From positions 1-64,000 of the forward strand of contig UQBC01000009.1 in the NCBI GenBank assembly GCA_900539195.1: 64,000 bases of DNA, given 5' to 3'. This DNA comes from an uncultured Oscillospiraceae bacterium (GTDB lineage Bacteria > Bacillota > Clostridia > Oscillospirales > Ruminococcaceae). Position 1 is the stretch's first letter, and each line of letters begins with the position of its first letter. This document shows, piece by piece, positions 50,942 to 59,094 of this stretch. A model generated the notes under the pieces. It saw only the letters and a program-made list of their open reading frames with translations. It was not told the origin of the DNA and searched no databases. The translations under genes were made by a program, and so were the position numbers.

Positions 50942-53131
50942 TTAAGTCGCAAGCGCCGGAGTTTCACTCTTCCTCAGCCTTGCAGTCTGCTTCTGTGCCA
51001 TAACAAGCTCATAATATACACCCTTGCTTTGTAAAAGCTCGGTATGAGTACCGATTTCGGCTACTCTGCCCTTTTTAAGCACTATAAGCCTGTCCGCATT
51101 TGAAAGCGTTGACAGCCTGTGAGCTATCGCTATTGTCGTTCTGCCCTTTATCAGCCTGTCGAGAGCGTCCTGTATCTGCTTTTCGGTCTGCGTGTCAAGC
51201 GATGCGGTAGCTTCGTCAAGTATAAGTATCTTCGGGTCGTGCAGAATCGCTCTTGCAATCGCTATTCGCTGACGTTCGCCGCCCGAAAGATTGTAGCCAC
51301 GTTCTCCTACAACGGTATTGTAGCCGTCAGGCATACGGGTGATGAAATCGTGGCAGTTTGCCGTCTTTGCGGCGTTCACTATTTCCTCAAAGGTTGCATC
51401 AGGCTTTGCATAACGGATATTGTCAAGCACCGTACCGTTGAAAAGATACGTTTCCTGCAATACAACTCCGACCTGTGAACGCAATGAATTCTGCGATATG
51501 TCACGCACGTCCGTGCCGTCTATCAGCACCTGACCCGATGTTGCGTCATAAAGGCGCATAACAAGGTTTATAAGCGTGGATTTGCCGACACCGGAATGTC
51601 CGACTATGCCTATCATCTCGCCTTGCTTTATGCTGAACGAAACGTCTTTCAGCACCGGATTATACGCCTTGTAGCCGAAATATACGTTTTTAAACTCGAT
51701 ATCGCCCTTTATATCAAGGCTGACAGCGTTCTCGGTGTCGCTTATATCATTATTCTCTTCAAGTATCTCGAATACCTTTCCTGCGCTTACTCTCGCCTGT
51801 GCAAGCACTCTGGGCAGGCTTGTAAGCCACTGGATAGGACCGTAGAGCATAGCGACATAGGTCGTGAACTGTATCAGCTCACCGAGCTGCATCTCTCTGC
51901 CGAGTATCATACTGCCGCCGAAGAACAGCGCACAGAACTCACCTATGCTGAATATGTAACGGATAGGCGGCTGTACCATATACCAGAGTATATCGGCTTT
52001 CTTCACTGAGTCAGCCCATTTCGCAGACGCATTTCTGTACGCTTCTATCTCTCTGTCCTCGTTGCCGTAGTTCTTTACTACCCTTATACCGTGCAGAACA
52101 TCGTGCAGAAGCTCGCTTGCACGGCACTGGAAGCGCCACACTCTGCCGTATCTTACGCTTATCGCATTGAACGACTTTACCGAAAGGAAAGCCGCAAGCG
52201 GTAAGGGAACGGTAATTACTATCGCCAGCTTCCAGTTTGTGATGAACATAATTATCAGAAGCGCAACAAGTGCGGTCGTCTGAAAAATCATATCCTTGCC
52301 CTGCCTTGTCATAAAATCCTGCAATGTTGCCGCATCGCCCGATACACGATTGATAAGCTCGCCCGGAGTTCGTTTTGCGACATTGCTCATAGACAGCTGC
52401 TGGGTCTTGTTGAAAATATCACGGCGCAGATCCCTGCCGTATGCCGTTGATATTTTATAGTTGCACACCTCCTGCAGCAGCCTGAATCCCATAGAGGACA
52501 GGTTAAGTACAAGAATGCACAGCGTTATCTTCCAGAAAAGTCCCCAGTCGCTGTTATTCGGCACTATAAGGTCGTCTACCAGTATACGCTGGAACAGCGG
52601 ATTGATAACGTCAAAAGCATACAGCACAAATGTTGCGAAAAGCGACAAGCCAAACTGCACCTTGTACGGCGCAAGCCTTTTTACGAGTTTTAAAAACACA
52701 CCCTTTTTCGCATCGCAGAACATACATTTACTGCTGCCTCTGAGTGCCGCTCCGCATTTAGGACAGCTCGGCTCATCTGCGTCCGTATGCTCGGTAAATT
52801 CGCCCGTAGCGATGTAATGCTCATATATCTTTGCAAGCTCCGCATAGCGCATATAATACTTCTGTGAGAACTGACAGACGCATATGTCCCTGCCGTGCAT
52901 ATCCCTTACGCACAGCATCGAACAGCCGATAAGCTGTTCTACCGTTATCTTGCTTATTTCCGATACGGCAAACTCCCGTACCGCTTTATCGTCATAATAT
53001 ACCGTGAGCTTGTCCTTTGTGGCGGTAAGATGCCCGTTTGCGTTTTTAGCCTTTTTGTCTATGTCAAACGGCAGGGAAAAGCTCACGCTGTCAATATCCA
53101 CGCCTTTCGGTACTGACAGTTTCAAATTCAT
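50942..53131 (-). CDS. ABC exporter half-transporter with N-terminal regulatory domain and zinc ribbon (subunit 1)
   Basis: This encodes 729 residues. The N-terminal ~110 residues form a soluble beta-rich domain, followed by a zinc ribbon (C123, C126, C136, C139), then six membrane helices of a type I exporter, and the ATPase: Walker A 'GHSGVGKST', 'VLQETYLFNGTVLDNIRYA', signature 'LSGGERQRIAIARAIL', Walker B 'ILILDEATASLD' and 'AIAHRLSTL'. Its last ~200 bp are duplicated at 49393-49597. It lies in an operon with a DUF1854 protein and a second ABC subunit of the same design, so the active form is probably a heterodimer. Substrate unknown. Confidence 0.88.
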   Translation of the reverse strand: MNLKLSVPKGVDIDSVSFSLPFDIDKKAKNANGHLTATKDKLTVYYDDKAVREFAVSEISKITVEQLIGCSMLCVRDMHGRDICVCQFSQKYYMRYAELAKIYEHYIATGEFTEHTDADEPSCPKCGAALRGSSKCMFCDAKKGVFLKLVKRLAPYKVQFGLSLFATFVLYAFDVINPLFQRILVDDLIVPNNSDWGLFWKITLCILVLNLSSMGFRLLQEVCNYKISTAYGRDLRRDIFNKTQQLSMSNVAKRTPGELINRVSGDAATLQDFMTRQGKDMIFQTTALVALLIIMFITNWKLAIVITVPLPLAAFLSVKSFNAISVRYGRVWRFQCRASELLHDVLHGIRVVKNYGNEDREIEAYRNASAKWADSVKKADILWYMVQPPIRYIFSIGEFCALFFGGSMILGREMQLGELIQFTTYVAMLYGPIQWLTSLPRVLAQARVSAGKVFEILEENNDISDTENAVSLDIKGDIEFKNVYFGYKAYNPVLKDVSFSIKQGEMIGIVGHSGVGKSTLINLVMRLYDATSGQVLIDGTDVRDISQNSLRSQVGVVLQETYLFNGTVLDNIRYAKPDATFEEIVNAAKTANCHDFITRMPDGYNTVVGERGYNLSGGERQRIAIARAILHDPKILILDEATASLDTQTEKQIQDALDRLIKGRTTIAIAHRLSTLSNADRLIVLKKGRVAEIGTHTELLQSKGVYYELVMAQKQTARLRKSETPALAT
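50955..51153 (-). repeat. Direct repeat, intact copy (3' end of ABC gene)
   Basis: This ~199-bp stretch corresponds to 49393-49597 in the same orientation, the two copies bracketing the nuclease gene. Identity is about 94-95% by eye, with small indels near the stop codon end and abrupt loss at TTTATCA. Confidence 0.88.
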
Positions 53132-53170
53132 TTATACCCGCTCCTTTCTGTAAAATCAGTAAATGCGGTA

Positions 53171-53704
53171 TCAGATGAACAGCTGGAGCTTTTTTATGCT
53201 TGCCTTGTCCAGCCTGTCAACATCAGGTACGCTGTAGCGGTTTCCGTCTGCGTCCGTCACGGCAAGCATCTTTCCGTGTATCACTCTGAAATTATGCCAC
53301 CAGTCATACACGGCTATTTTCTTTTCGCCTGCCGTAGTATCGGCTTCAAGGAAAAGATACCCCATCTGATTATCCGTTATCCTGTGGATCTTCTTTATCT
53401 CTGGAATGTAGTATTTGAGCTTGAGATAATCATCGGCTGTCTTTCTGATATCAGCCGACAGGTCATCAAGATCCTTTATAACGCCTATCTCTTTCCACTC
53501 GTCTTCCTCATTCTTATAGCTTACGCTTATATACCTGTTTTCATCGTTGAACGGTACAAGCCTTGTAAGGTCGACCTTTTCATAATCCCTGCCGTCATAT
53601 GAAAACTCAAGATAGCCGCTTTCGGTTTCGGTAAGCCTGATTTTATCGGGTGAAAGAATATTAAGCGTATCCACATCATAAATTGCAGTTGTATTCTGTT
53701 TCAT
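53171..53704 (-). CDS. DUF1854 family protein
   Basis: About 177 residues from the ATG at 53704 (GGAGCG upstream; an ATG at 53722 is the alternative). The pattern 'LTRLVPFNDENRYISVSY', 'EWKEIGVIKDLDDLSADIR', 'YYIPEIKKIHRI' and 'VYDWWHNFRVIHGKMLAVTDADGNRYSVPDVDRL' matches DUF1854. In other bacteria this domain is encoded beside paired ABC exporters, some linked to cyanophycin metabolism. It is soluble and would act at the cytoplasmic face. Lying between two ABC subunit genes on the same strand, it is most likely a dedicated accessory. Confidence 0.8.
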   Translation of the reverse strand: MKQNTTAIYDVDTLNILSPDKIRLTETESGYLEFSYDGRDYEKVDLTRLVPFNDENRYISVSYKNEEDEWKEIGVIKDLDDLSADIRKTADDYLKLKYYIPEIKKIHRITDNQMGYLFLEADTTAGEKKIAVYDWWHNFRVIHGKMLAVTDADGNRYSVPDVDRLDKASIKKLQLFI

Positions 53705-53721
53705 AAGCGCTCCTTTCTGCA

Positions 53722-55989
53722 TTAGTCAAGTCCGACAGATTTCAGCGACTCGCTTTGCAGCTTATACAGCTCAAAGTATTTTCCGTTTGTGCGTATCAGC
53801 TCATCGTGAGTTCCGCTCTCCTTTACCTCGCCGTGTTCGATAACATACAGCTTGTCTGCGTCACGGAGCGTTGAGAGGCGGTGTGCTATCGCTATTATCG
53901 TTCTGCCGCTCTTGAGATTATCTATCGCACTCTGTATCTTACGTTCTGTTGCGGTATCCATAGCCGCCGTGGCCTCGTCAAGTATAAGTATATTCGGCTT
54001 CTGTATCAGCGCACGGGCTATTGATATACGCTGTTTTTCGCCGCCCGACAGGCTTACACCGCCGCTTCCCGTTACGGTATCGTACCCTTCGGGGAGCTTC
54101 ATTATAAAATCGTGAGCATTTGCGCTTTTTGCCGCTTGTATCACTTCTTCCATTGTCGCATCGGGTCTTGCATAACGGATATTGTCTGCGACAGTTCCCA
54201 TAAACAGATATGTTTCCTGTGACACAACGCCGATATTCTTTCTGAGAACGTCAAACGGTATCTTCTTTACGGGTATGCCGTCTATCGTTATCTCGCCCGA
54301 TGTTACATCGTACATTCTTGATATGAGATTGATGATAGTTGATTTTCCCGCACCCGTCTTGCCGACAATACCGGTAAATCTGCCTGCCTCGGTAGCAAAC
54401 GACATATTTTTAAGCACCGGTCTGCCTGCTTCATATTCAAACGTTACATCTTTGAAACAAATATCGCCCTTTAAAACACCGTCCGGTATAACGGCAGGTT
54501 CAGCGGGCGGCTTCACTGTAGGCTCGCTGTCGAGTATCTCAAACATTCTGCCTGCGGCATCGGTACACCTTGCCCAGTCGTTGCCCATATACATAAAGAA
54601 AAATATCGGATCCCATATTACACCGAAATAGTTTATGAGCAGCGTGAGGCCGCCGAGCTGAAGGTTGCCCATCAGCACAAGAGCAACGCCAAGACAGTAT
54701 ATAACGCCGCTGAAAACGGCATATATTCCGTGCTGCACGGGGAAGAAATGAGCGCTTCTCTTATCCCTTGCGTATTCAGCCGAATAAAGATTATCATTCT
54801 TCCTGCCAAAACGGGATATTTCCTGTTCCTCACGGGAAAACGCCTTTACTACCCTGTGTCCGTTCAGTGCGTCCGACAAGGTAGACGTAACACCTCGTCT
54901 TGCAATATCACGGTTTCTCCAGTGCCTTCTCTGACCTCTCAGCCAAAGCACCTCGCACAACAGTACAAAGAACACCGCAAGGAACATCGACAGCGATATT
55001 ATCGGGTTTACCATAAGCATAAGCACGACAAGTCCTGCTATCTTTATCATATTTGCAATAAACTGCGGAACTATATCCACAAAAAATCCGTACACGTCAA
55101 AGCTGTCACGGTCTACCCTGCCCATAAGCGAGCCTGTCTGCTTTGTTGTGAAGAATGACAGCGACAGCTTCTGCATAGAAGCAAAAATATCCGTCCTCAG
55201 CTTATGTATTACCTGCGGTGTTATCCTGCTTATAATAACACCGTAGATCATTGAAAATCCCGTAGACAGCAGTGAGAATGCCGCCATAACGAGTATCACG
55301 AACAGTATCTGTCCATGCAGGCTTCCGCCCTCGGTCAGAACATCATCGTACAGCATCTTTGTACCAAAGTACGGAGCTATAAGCCCCAGTGCCACCGATA
55401 CAGCTATGAGCGCCAGAATTATAACTATCTGCTTTTTGTAGTCGCCGAACATACCGAGCAGTCGCTTGAACACCCATGTACGCTTGGTGCAGTACGGGCA
55501 GAAGGCTCTGTTCGGGTCGGGATATTTTCTGTTGCACTTCGGACAATACAGCGTCTTGTCGTCAAGCGCGGAATCGTCGGGCGTTTCGCCCTTTTTGATT
55601 GTTTCATAACGGCGGCAGAACTGCTCGAATTTTTCGGAAAACCCTCCCGAAAACATCGCAAGCTGTTTTTCCGTACCGTCCGTCATCTTAGCCATCAGCC
55701 TTGCCGTAAACTGATAGCGGTCAACATACAGTTTTTCAATCTCCTCCATAGGATATTCGCTGAAATCCTTGAAATCGAACTGTGTGTCAAACGTCTTTTT
55801 ATTCTTTACAAGTCTGTCATAGCCGGATAACAGATAAAGCGTTTTGTCATCAAACGTAATGTAGGTGTCATAATAACACCCCTCGCCGTCCATATCTGCT
55901 TTTACGCAGTATAACAGCTTATCCGTATCGACCGCCCTGACAGAAAAAGCTGCCTGCACAGCGGCAGACAGCTTATCAAAATACTTCAT
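53722..55989 (-). CDS. ABC exporter half-transporter with N-terminal regulatory domain and zinc ribbon (subunit 2)
   Basis: This encodes 755 residues with the same layout as the 50942-53131 product: a soluble N-terminal domain (about residues 1-140), a zinc ribbon (C149, C152, C164, C167), six membrane helices and an ATPase with Walker A 'GKTGAGKST', 'VVSQETYLFMGTVADNIRYA', 'LSGGEKQRISIARALI', 'ILILDEATAAMD' and 'AIAHRLSTL'. Both catalytic sites look intact, so the pair is not of the degenerate-site type. It is the first gene of the operon; the DUF1854 gene follows with almost no gap. Confidence 0.88.
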   Translation of the reverse strand: MKYFDKLSAAVQAAFSVRAVDTDKLLYCVKADMDGEGCYYDTYITFDDKTLYLLSGYDRLVKNKKTFDTQFDFKDFSEYPMEEIEKLYVDRYQFTARLMAKMTDGTEKQLAMFSGGFSEKFEQFCRRYETIKKGETPDDSALDDKTLYCPKCNRKYPDPNRAFCPYCTKRTWVFKRLLGMFGDYKKQIVIILALIAVSVALGLIAPYFGTKMLYDDVLTEGGSLHGQILFVILVMAAFSLLSTGFSMIYGVIISRITPQVIHKLRTDIFASMQKLSLSFFTTKQTGSLMGRVDRDSFDVYGFFVDIVPQFIANMIKIAGLVVLMLMVNPIISLSMFLAVFFVLLCEVLWLRGQRRHWRNRDIARRGVTSTLSDALNGHRVVKAFSREEQEISRFGRKNDNLYSAEYARDKRSAHFFPVQHGIYAVFSGVIYCLGVALVLMGNLQLGGLTLLINYFGVIWDPIFFFMYMGNDWARCTDAAGRMFEILDSEPTVKPPAEPAVIPDGVLKGDICFKDVTFEYEAGRPVLKNMSFATEAGRFTGIVGKTGAGKSTIINLISRMYDVTSGEITIDGIPVKKIPFDVLRKNIGVVSQETYLFMGTVADNIRYARPDATMEEVIQAAKSANAHDFIMKLPEGYDTVTGSGGVSLSGGEKQRISIARALIQKPNILILDEATAAMDTATERKIQSAIDNLKSGRTIIAIAHRLSTLRDADKLYVIEHGEVKESGTHDELIRTNGKYFELYKLQSESLKSVGLD

Positions 55990-56336
55990 TCATTCACCGT
56001 TTCTTTCCGACCGTAAAAGCGGTCTCGCAAAACACAAAAAGATACGGCATTCGAGCGACTTACCTTTTACCTGCCGTGCGTGTAGCAATAATATCTCTTT
56101 ATGTATTTCAAACGTTACGCAAACCCGCATTCAGGCAAACCATCGGATCAACAAAAAAGTTAACCGACAGTACAAGGCTTGTTACAGGCTTCCGTCTTAG
56201 AATTTTCTTCTGACAGCTATGCGCAAAGGGCATAGTTACCCCTTTGCGGATTTGTCCGTTGTGGATAATATTTTTATTATTCCGTTCCTGTTTTCCTTGT
56301 ATGTCGGTTACATTTACTGATAGTACTTTTATGTAC
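55990..56336. other. 347-bp intergenic region, upstream of the ABC operon
   Basis: No gene is seen. CGCAAAGGG (56222-56230) and CCCTTTGCG (56240-56248) form a perfect 9-bp hairpin likely to end the aminotransferase transcript. The rest should hold the minus-strand promoter of the ABC operon, but no consensus pair was clear. Confidence 0.5.
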
Positions 56337-57521
56337 TTATCTGTACATCGTCTTTGCTACTTCAGCAAGTATATCTACACCCTTTTCGATCTGTTCGTCT
56401 GTGGGAGTGGAATAGTTAAGTCTGAATGACAGACAAGGAGCATTTTCATCCGTTAAGAATGCATTGCCGGGAACTACAGCCACCTTGTTCTGTACAGCCT
56501 TCTTGCAGAAGTAAGGCATATCACCATCAGGCAGAGTGCCCCAGATGAACAGACCGCCCTCCGGCTCTGTGAACTTGATGGACTTGGGCATCTTCATCTT
56601 GAGGTTTGTAAGCATAAGATCCGACTTGTGCTTGTAGATGGCTCTCAGCTTTTCAAGATGCTCTTCAAAGTTATTCTCGGTAACGAACTTATAAGCGATC
56701 ATCTGCGGCAGGATAGAGGTGTGAACGGTTGAAACCTGCATGCAGACTACCGCCTTTGCGATTACGTTCTTTGGTGCGCAGAGGTATCCCACACGCAGAC
56801 CGGGTGCAAGCGTCTTTGAGAATGTTCCGGCATAGAGAACATGACCCGTCTTGTCAAGCGACTTTATTGTAGGTACGTCTTCGCCGAGGTAGCGCAGATC
56901 GCCGTAAGGATTGTCTTCAAGTATATATACGTTATACTTCTGAGCCAGCTCAAGCACCTTCTTGCGCTTTTCAAGGCTCATAGTCTTACCGGTAGGATTC
57001 TGGAAATTAGGAATAAGGTAGATGAAAGCTGTTCTCTGGTACTTTTCAAGAGCGGCTTCAAGCTTTTCAATGTTTATTCCGTCATCTTCCATCTCAACGC
57101 CTACAAGCTTAGCATTATAGGAACGGAATGCGTTCAGCGAGCCGATGAACGTAGGTGCTTCGCAGATAATTACGTCACCCTCGTTGCATATCTCCTTGGT
57201 GACTACTTCTATCGCCTGCTGTGCGCCCGATGTGATTACTACATCTTCTTCGTTCTCATCAAACATACCTTTTTTCTTAAGGTCGTCCTTTATCCAGTTA
57301 CGAAGGGGCGTATATCCCTCCGTGATAGAATACTGAAGGGCGTCTATGGGCGTGGTTGTAAGTATTTCGTTTGTTATGTGAGCGATCTCTTCAGTGGGGA
57401 AAGCCTCGGGAGCGGGATTGCCCGCTGCAAAGCTGATTACCTCGGGATCTGCCGTAAATTTGAGTATCTCTCTTATTGCTGATGGCTGCAATGTCTGTAC
57501 TCTGTATGAAAATGCGTTCAT
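56337..57521 (-). CDS. PLP-dependent aminotransferase (2-aminoadipate/MocR-type class I)
   Basis: This encodes 394 residues. Motifs include 'VISFAAGNPAPEAFPTEEI', 'ALQYSITEGYTPLRNWI', 'VVITSGAQQAIEVVTKEI', 'YLIPNFQNPTGKTMSLEKR', 'ILEDNPYGDLRY' (PLP Asp/Tyr), 'AGTFSKTLAPGLRVGY' (PLP Lys) and 'FRLNYSTPTDEQIEKG'. This is the stand-alone aminotransferase related to LysN and the C-terminal part of MocR regulators; no DNA-binding domain is attached. It transfers amino groups to 2-oxo acids; exact donor uncertain. The ATG at 57521 lacks a close ribosome site; a strong AAGGAGGA lies ~40 bases upstream before a 7-codon ORF. Confidence 0.88.
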   Translation of the reverse strand: MNAFSYRVQTLQPSAIREILKFTADPEVISFAAGNPAPEAFPTEEIAHITNEILTTTPIDALQYSITEGYTPLRNWIKDDLKKKGMFDENEEDVVITSGAQQAIEVVTKEICNEGDVIICEAPTFIGSLNAFRSYNAKLVGVEMEDDGINIEKLEAALEKYQRTAFIYLIPNFQNPTGKTMSLEKRKKVLELAQKYNVYILEDNPYGDLRYLGEDVPTIKSLDKTGHVLYAGTFSKTLAPGLRVGYLCAPKNVIAKAVVCMQVSTVHTSILPQMIAYKFVTENNFEEHLEKLRAIYKHKSDLMLTNLKMKMPKSIKFTEPEGGLFIWGTLPDGDMPYFCKKAVQNKVAVVPGNAFLTDENAPCLSFRLNYSTPTDEQIEKGVDILAEVAKTMYR

Positions 57522-57523
57522 AT

Positions 57524-57547
57524 TTATATATCGGTCTGCCGCCGCAT
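57524..57547 (-). CDS. Possible 7-codon leader ORF before the aminotransferase
   Basis: ATG at 57547 encodes MRRQTDI then TAA, with AAGGAGGA (57569-57562) 14 bases upstream. It ends two bases before the aminotransferase ATG, in another frame, so ribosomes finishing it could restart on the main gene. Spacing is longer than ideal. Confidence 0.3.
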   Translation of the reverse strand: MRRQTDI

Positions 57548-57759
57548 AAACGGCTGACCTTTCCTCCTTGCATTTATTTTGTAATTGGTGAGCGGCATAT
57601 TGGGACTGCCGCTTTTACAATAATTTTATTCTATCACACATTTAAGCGGAATGCAAGGTTTTTATCTGCTGAAAAGCAGTTGTATTTTCCGGTTTACAGT
57701 TGAAATGTTAACACACATTCATAAAATTTCTAAAATTTACTTAACAAACAAGAAATTAG

Positions 57760-57788
57760 TTGACTTTTCTCTAAAATTGTTTTATAAT
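57760..57788 (+). promoter_or_regulatory. Promoter for the zinc-ribbon membrane protein gene
   Basis: TTGACT (57760-57765), 17 bases, TATAAT (57783-57788), 60 bases before the ATG at 57848. The AT-rich region 57650-57780 shows no gene. Confidence 0.85.
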
Positions 57789-57847
57789 TTAACTAACGGC
57801 AATTCTGCCGTGGATTATTTGAAATGGTTTTTCGGAGGTTAACATTT

Positions 57848-58324
57848 ATGGCTTTTTGCAACAAATGCGGAAATCAGCTCCCCGATGGAGCAAACATCTG
57901 CCCTAACTGCGGTGCGCCCGTTGGCGGCACACAGCAGAACGCACAGTCTTTTGTGAATAATATGATGAATACAGCTGACTCAACAGCGCAGTTTGATCCT
58001 CAGGACATAACAGCAAACAAGGGTATGTCTGTACTGGCATACATAGGAATACTCTTCCTTATCCCTCTGCTTGCCTGCCCCAACTCAAGATTTGCACGTT
58101 TCCATACAAATCAGGGTCTTGTGCTCTTCCTGCTCGGTTTAGCCGCTTCTGTAGTAACAGGTATTATCACTATAATTCCTTTTGTAGGCTGGGTTTTAGG
58201 TCCTATCTTAGGTATTGCCGTATATATATTTGAACTCGTACTTATGATCATGGGTATCATCAATTCCGCACAGGGACAGGCTAAGGAGCTTCCCCTTATC
58301 GGTAAGATCATACTGCTCAAGTAA
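57848..58324 (+). CDS. Zinc-ribbon membrane protein
   Basis: This encodes 158 residues starting 'MAFCNKCGNQLPDGANICPN' (CxxC...CxxC zinc ribbon, residues 4-24), a polar linker, then about three hydrophobic helices ('VLAYIGILFLIPLLAC', 'LVLFLLGLAASVVTGIITI', 'ILGIAVYIFELVLMIMGI'). The layout is that of DUF4870-like zinc-ribbon membrane proteins common in Clostridia, function unknown. CGGAGGTT ten bases upstream sets the start at 57848, not 57824. Single-gene unit with clear promoter and terminator. Confidence 0.82.
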   Translation: MAFCNKCGNQLPDGANICPNCGAPVGGTQQNAQSFVNNMMNTADSTAQFDPQDITANKGMSVLAYIGILFLIPLLACPNSRFARFHTNQGLVLFLLGLAASVVTGIITIIPFVGWVLGPILGIAVYIFELVLMIMGIINSAQGQAKELPLIGKIILLK

Positions 58325-58343
58325 TTGATAATAACGAGAATAC

Positions 58344-58374
58344 AAATACCCCGTGCAACAAGCACGGGGTATTT
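58344..58374 (+). terminator. Terminator of the zinc-ribbon gene
   Basis: AAATACCCCGTGC (58344-58356) pairs perfectly with GCACGGGGTATTT (58362-58374), loop AACAA. Confidence 0.9.
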
Positions 58375-58378
58375 TACT

Positions 58379-58422
58379 GCAAAAAATCAACTCCGCTACA
58401 CTAAGTACAACGGAGTTGATTT
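58379..58422. repeat. Left flanking hairpin repeat (44 bp)
   Basis: This is GCAAAAAATCAACTCCG... CGGAGTTGATTT, a 10+ bp stem-loop. It is repeated at 58664-58707 with two mismatches (AC versus GT in the loop arm). Together the copies bracket the dispersed element. Confidence 0.85.
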
Positions 58423-58663
58423 CAGTCTGTCGATAAACCTCTTGTAAATATTGAAATGGGGTCGCAGGGGCGAAGCCCCCGTACAGGTCGTCAGCCATTT
58501 GTGCCACTGCATCGTGCAGTGGCTTTGTGTGGCTGACTGCAAGCATCCTTGCAGGGTCTAGGGGCGGTAGCCCCAGCAAAATAGCCCCTTCCCGAGGGGA
58601 AGGGGTTTGGGGTTAGGGATGGAGAATTTGCTCTATTTTATAAAAAACAGACTTTTTCTACAA
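58423..58663. repeat. Dispersed hairpin-rich repeat, copy 2
   Basis: This starts CAGTCTGTCGATAAACCT and ends ACAGACTTTTTCTACAA. It shares with 23393-23560 the ends, the 'CCCCTTCC..GGGGAAGGGG' hairpin and the 'GAATTTGCTCTATTTTATAAA' block. It carries an extra ~70-bp palindromic insert (about 58485-58555) containing CCACTGC-ATC-GTGCAGTGG. No ORF of note. Confidence 0.8.
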
Positions 58664-58707
58664 GCAAAAAATCAACTCCGCTGTACTAAGTACAACGGAG
58701 TTGATTT
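58664..58707 (-). terminator. Terminator of the 58708 gene and right flanking repeat
   Basis: This is the 44-bp hairpin repeat in its fully paired form: AAATCAACTCCG, inner TGTAC/GTACA and CGGAGTTGATTT, directly after the stop of the minus-strand gene. Confidence 0.85.
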
Positions 58708-58986
58708 TTAGTTATTCTTTGAAAGCCAGATGCTTGCGACGTCGAGAGCCTCATAAAGACTGCCTCTTTCGCTTGTCTTTGCGATTATCTCTGTAGCGGG
58801 AACAGTCGGATCTGTGTTCATAAGCTGTACCCTTGTCTTGTCTGCTATTTCAAGATCCTTGACCTTGTGCGTGGATAATACAGTCAGCATTGCAACGTAC
58901 TTATCGGACATATTGCCATAATAGATGGTGTTGTCTTTCCTTACCAGAGGAAGACCTTTGTAGGTGAAAAATTCCTGCTCTGTCAT
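58708..58986 (-). CDS. Conserved hypothetical protein, 92 residues
   Basis: The start is set at 58986 by GGAGG six bases upstream; the frame is open to 58998. It is soluble, with 'FFTYKGLPLVRKDNTIYYGN', 'YVAMLTVLSTHKVKDLEIAD' and 'SLYEALDVASIWLSKNN'. I have the impression of a small family conserved in Oscillospiraceae without known role. An inverted repeat in the leader (59017-59071) could form a large hairpin. It ends at a strong terminator. Confidence 0.65.
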   Translation of the reverse strand: MTEQEFFTYKGLPLVRKDNTIYYGNMSDKYVAMLTVLSTHKVKDLEIADKTRVQLMNTDPTVPATEIIAKTSERGSLYEALDVASIWLSKNN

Positions 58987-59016
58987 AATAACCTCCACCG
59001 TCGCACTAACGGTCAG

Positions 59017-59071
59017 TATGTGACGGACAGATCCCGTGCAAAATTTAAGATCCGCCCCCTGTCGTCACATA
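59017..59071 (-). other. Inverted repeat in the leader of the 92-residue protein gene
   Basis: TATGTGACGGACAG (59017-59030) and CTGTCGTCACATA (59059-59071) pair over 13 bp with one bulged base, loop ~28 bases. On the minus strand it lies between a TATAAT-like sequence (about 59080-59075) and the ribosome site. Confidence 0.5.
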
Positions 59072-59094
59072 TCAATTATAAATGCCCTGCGGCA

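Noticed and set aside
49383..51153. Classic transposon carrying the nuclease gene
   Set aside because: There is no transposase, no terminal inverted repeat, and the flanking repeats are ~200 bp of coding sequence rather than a short target duplication.
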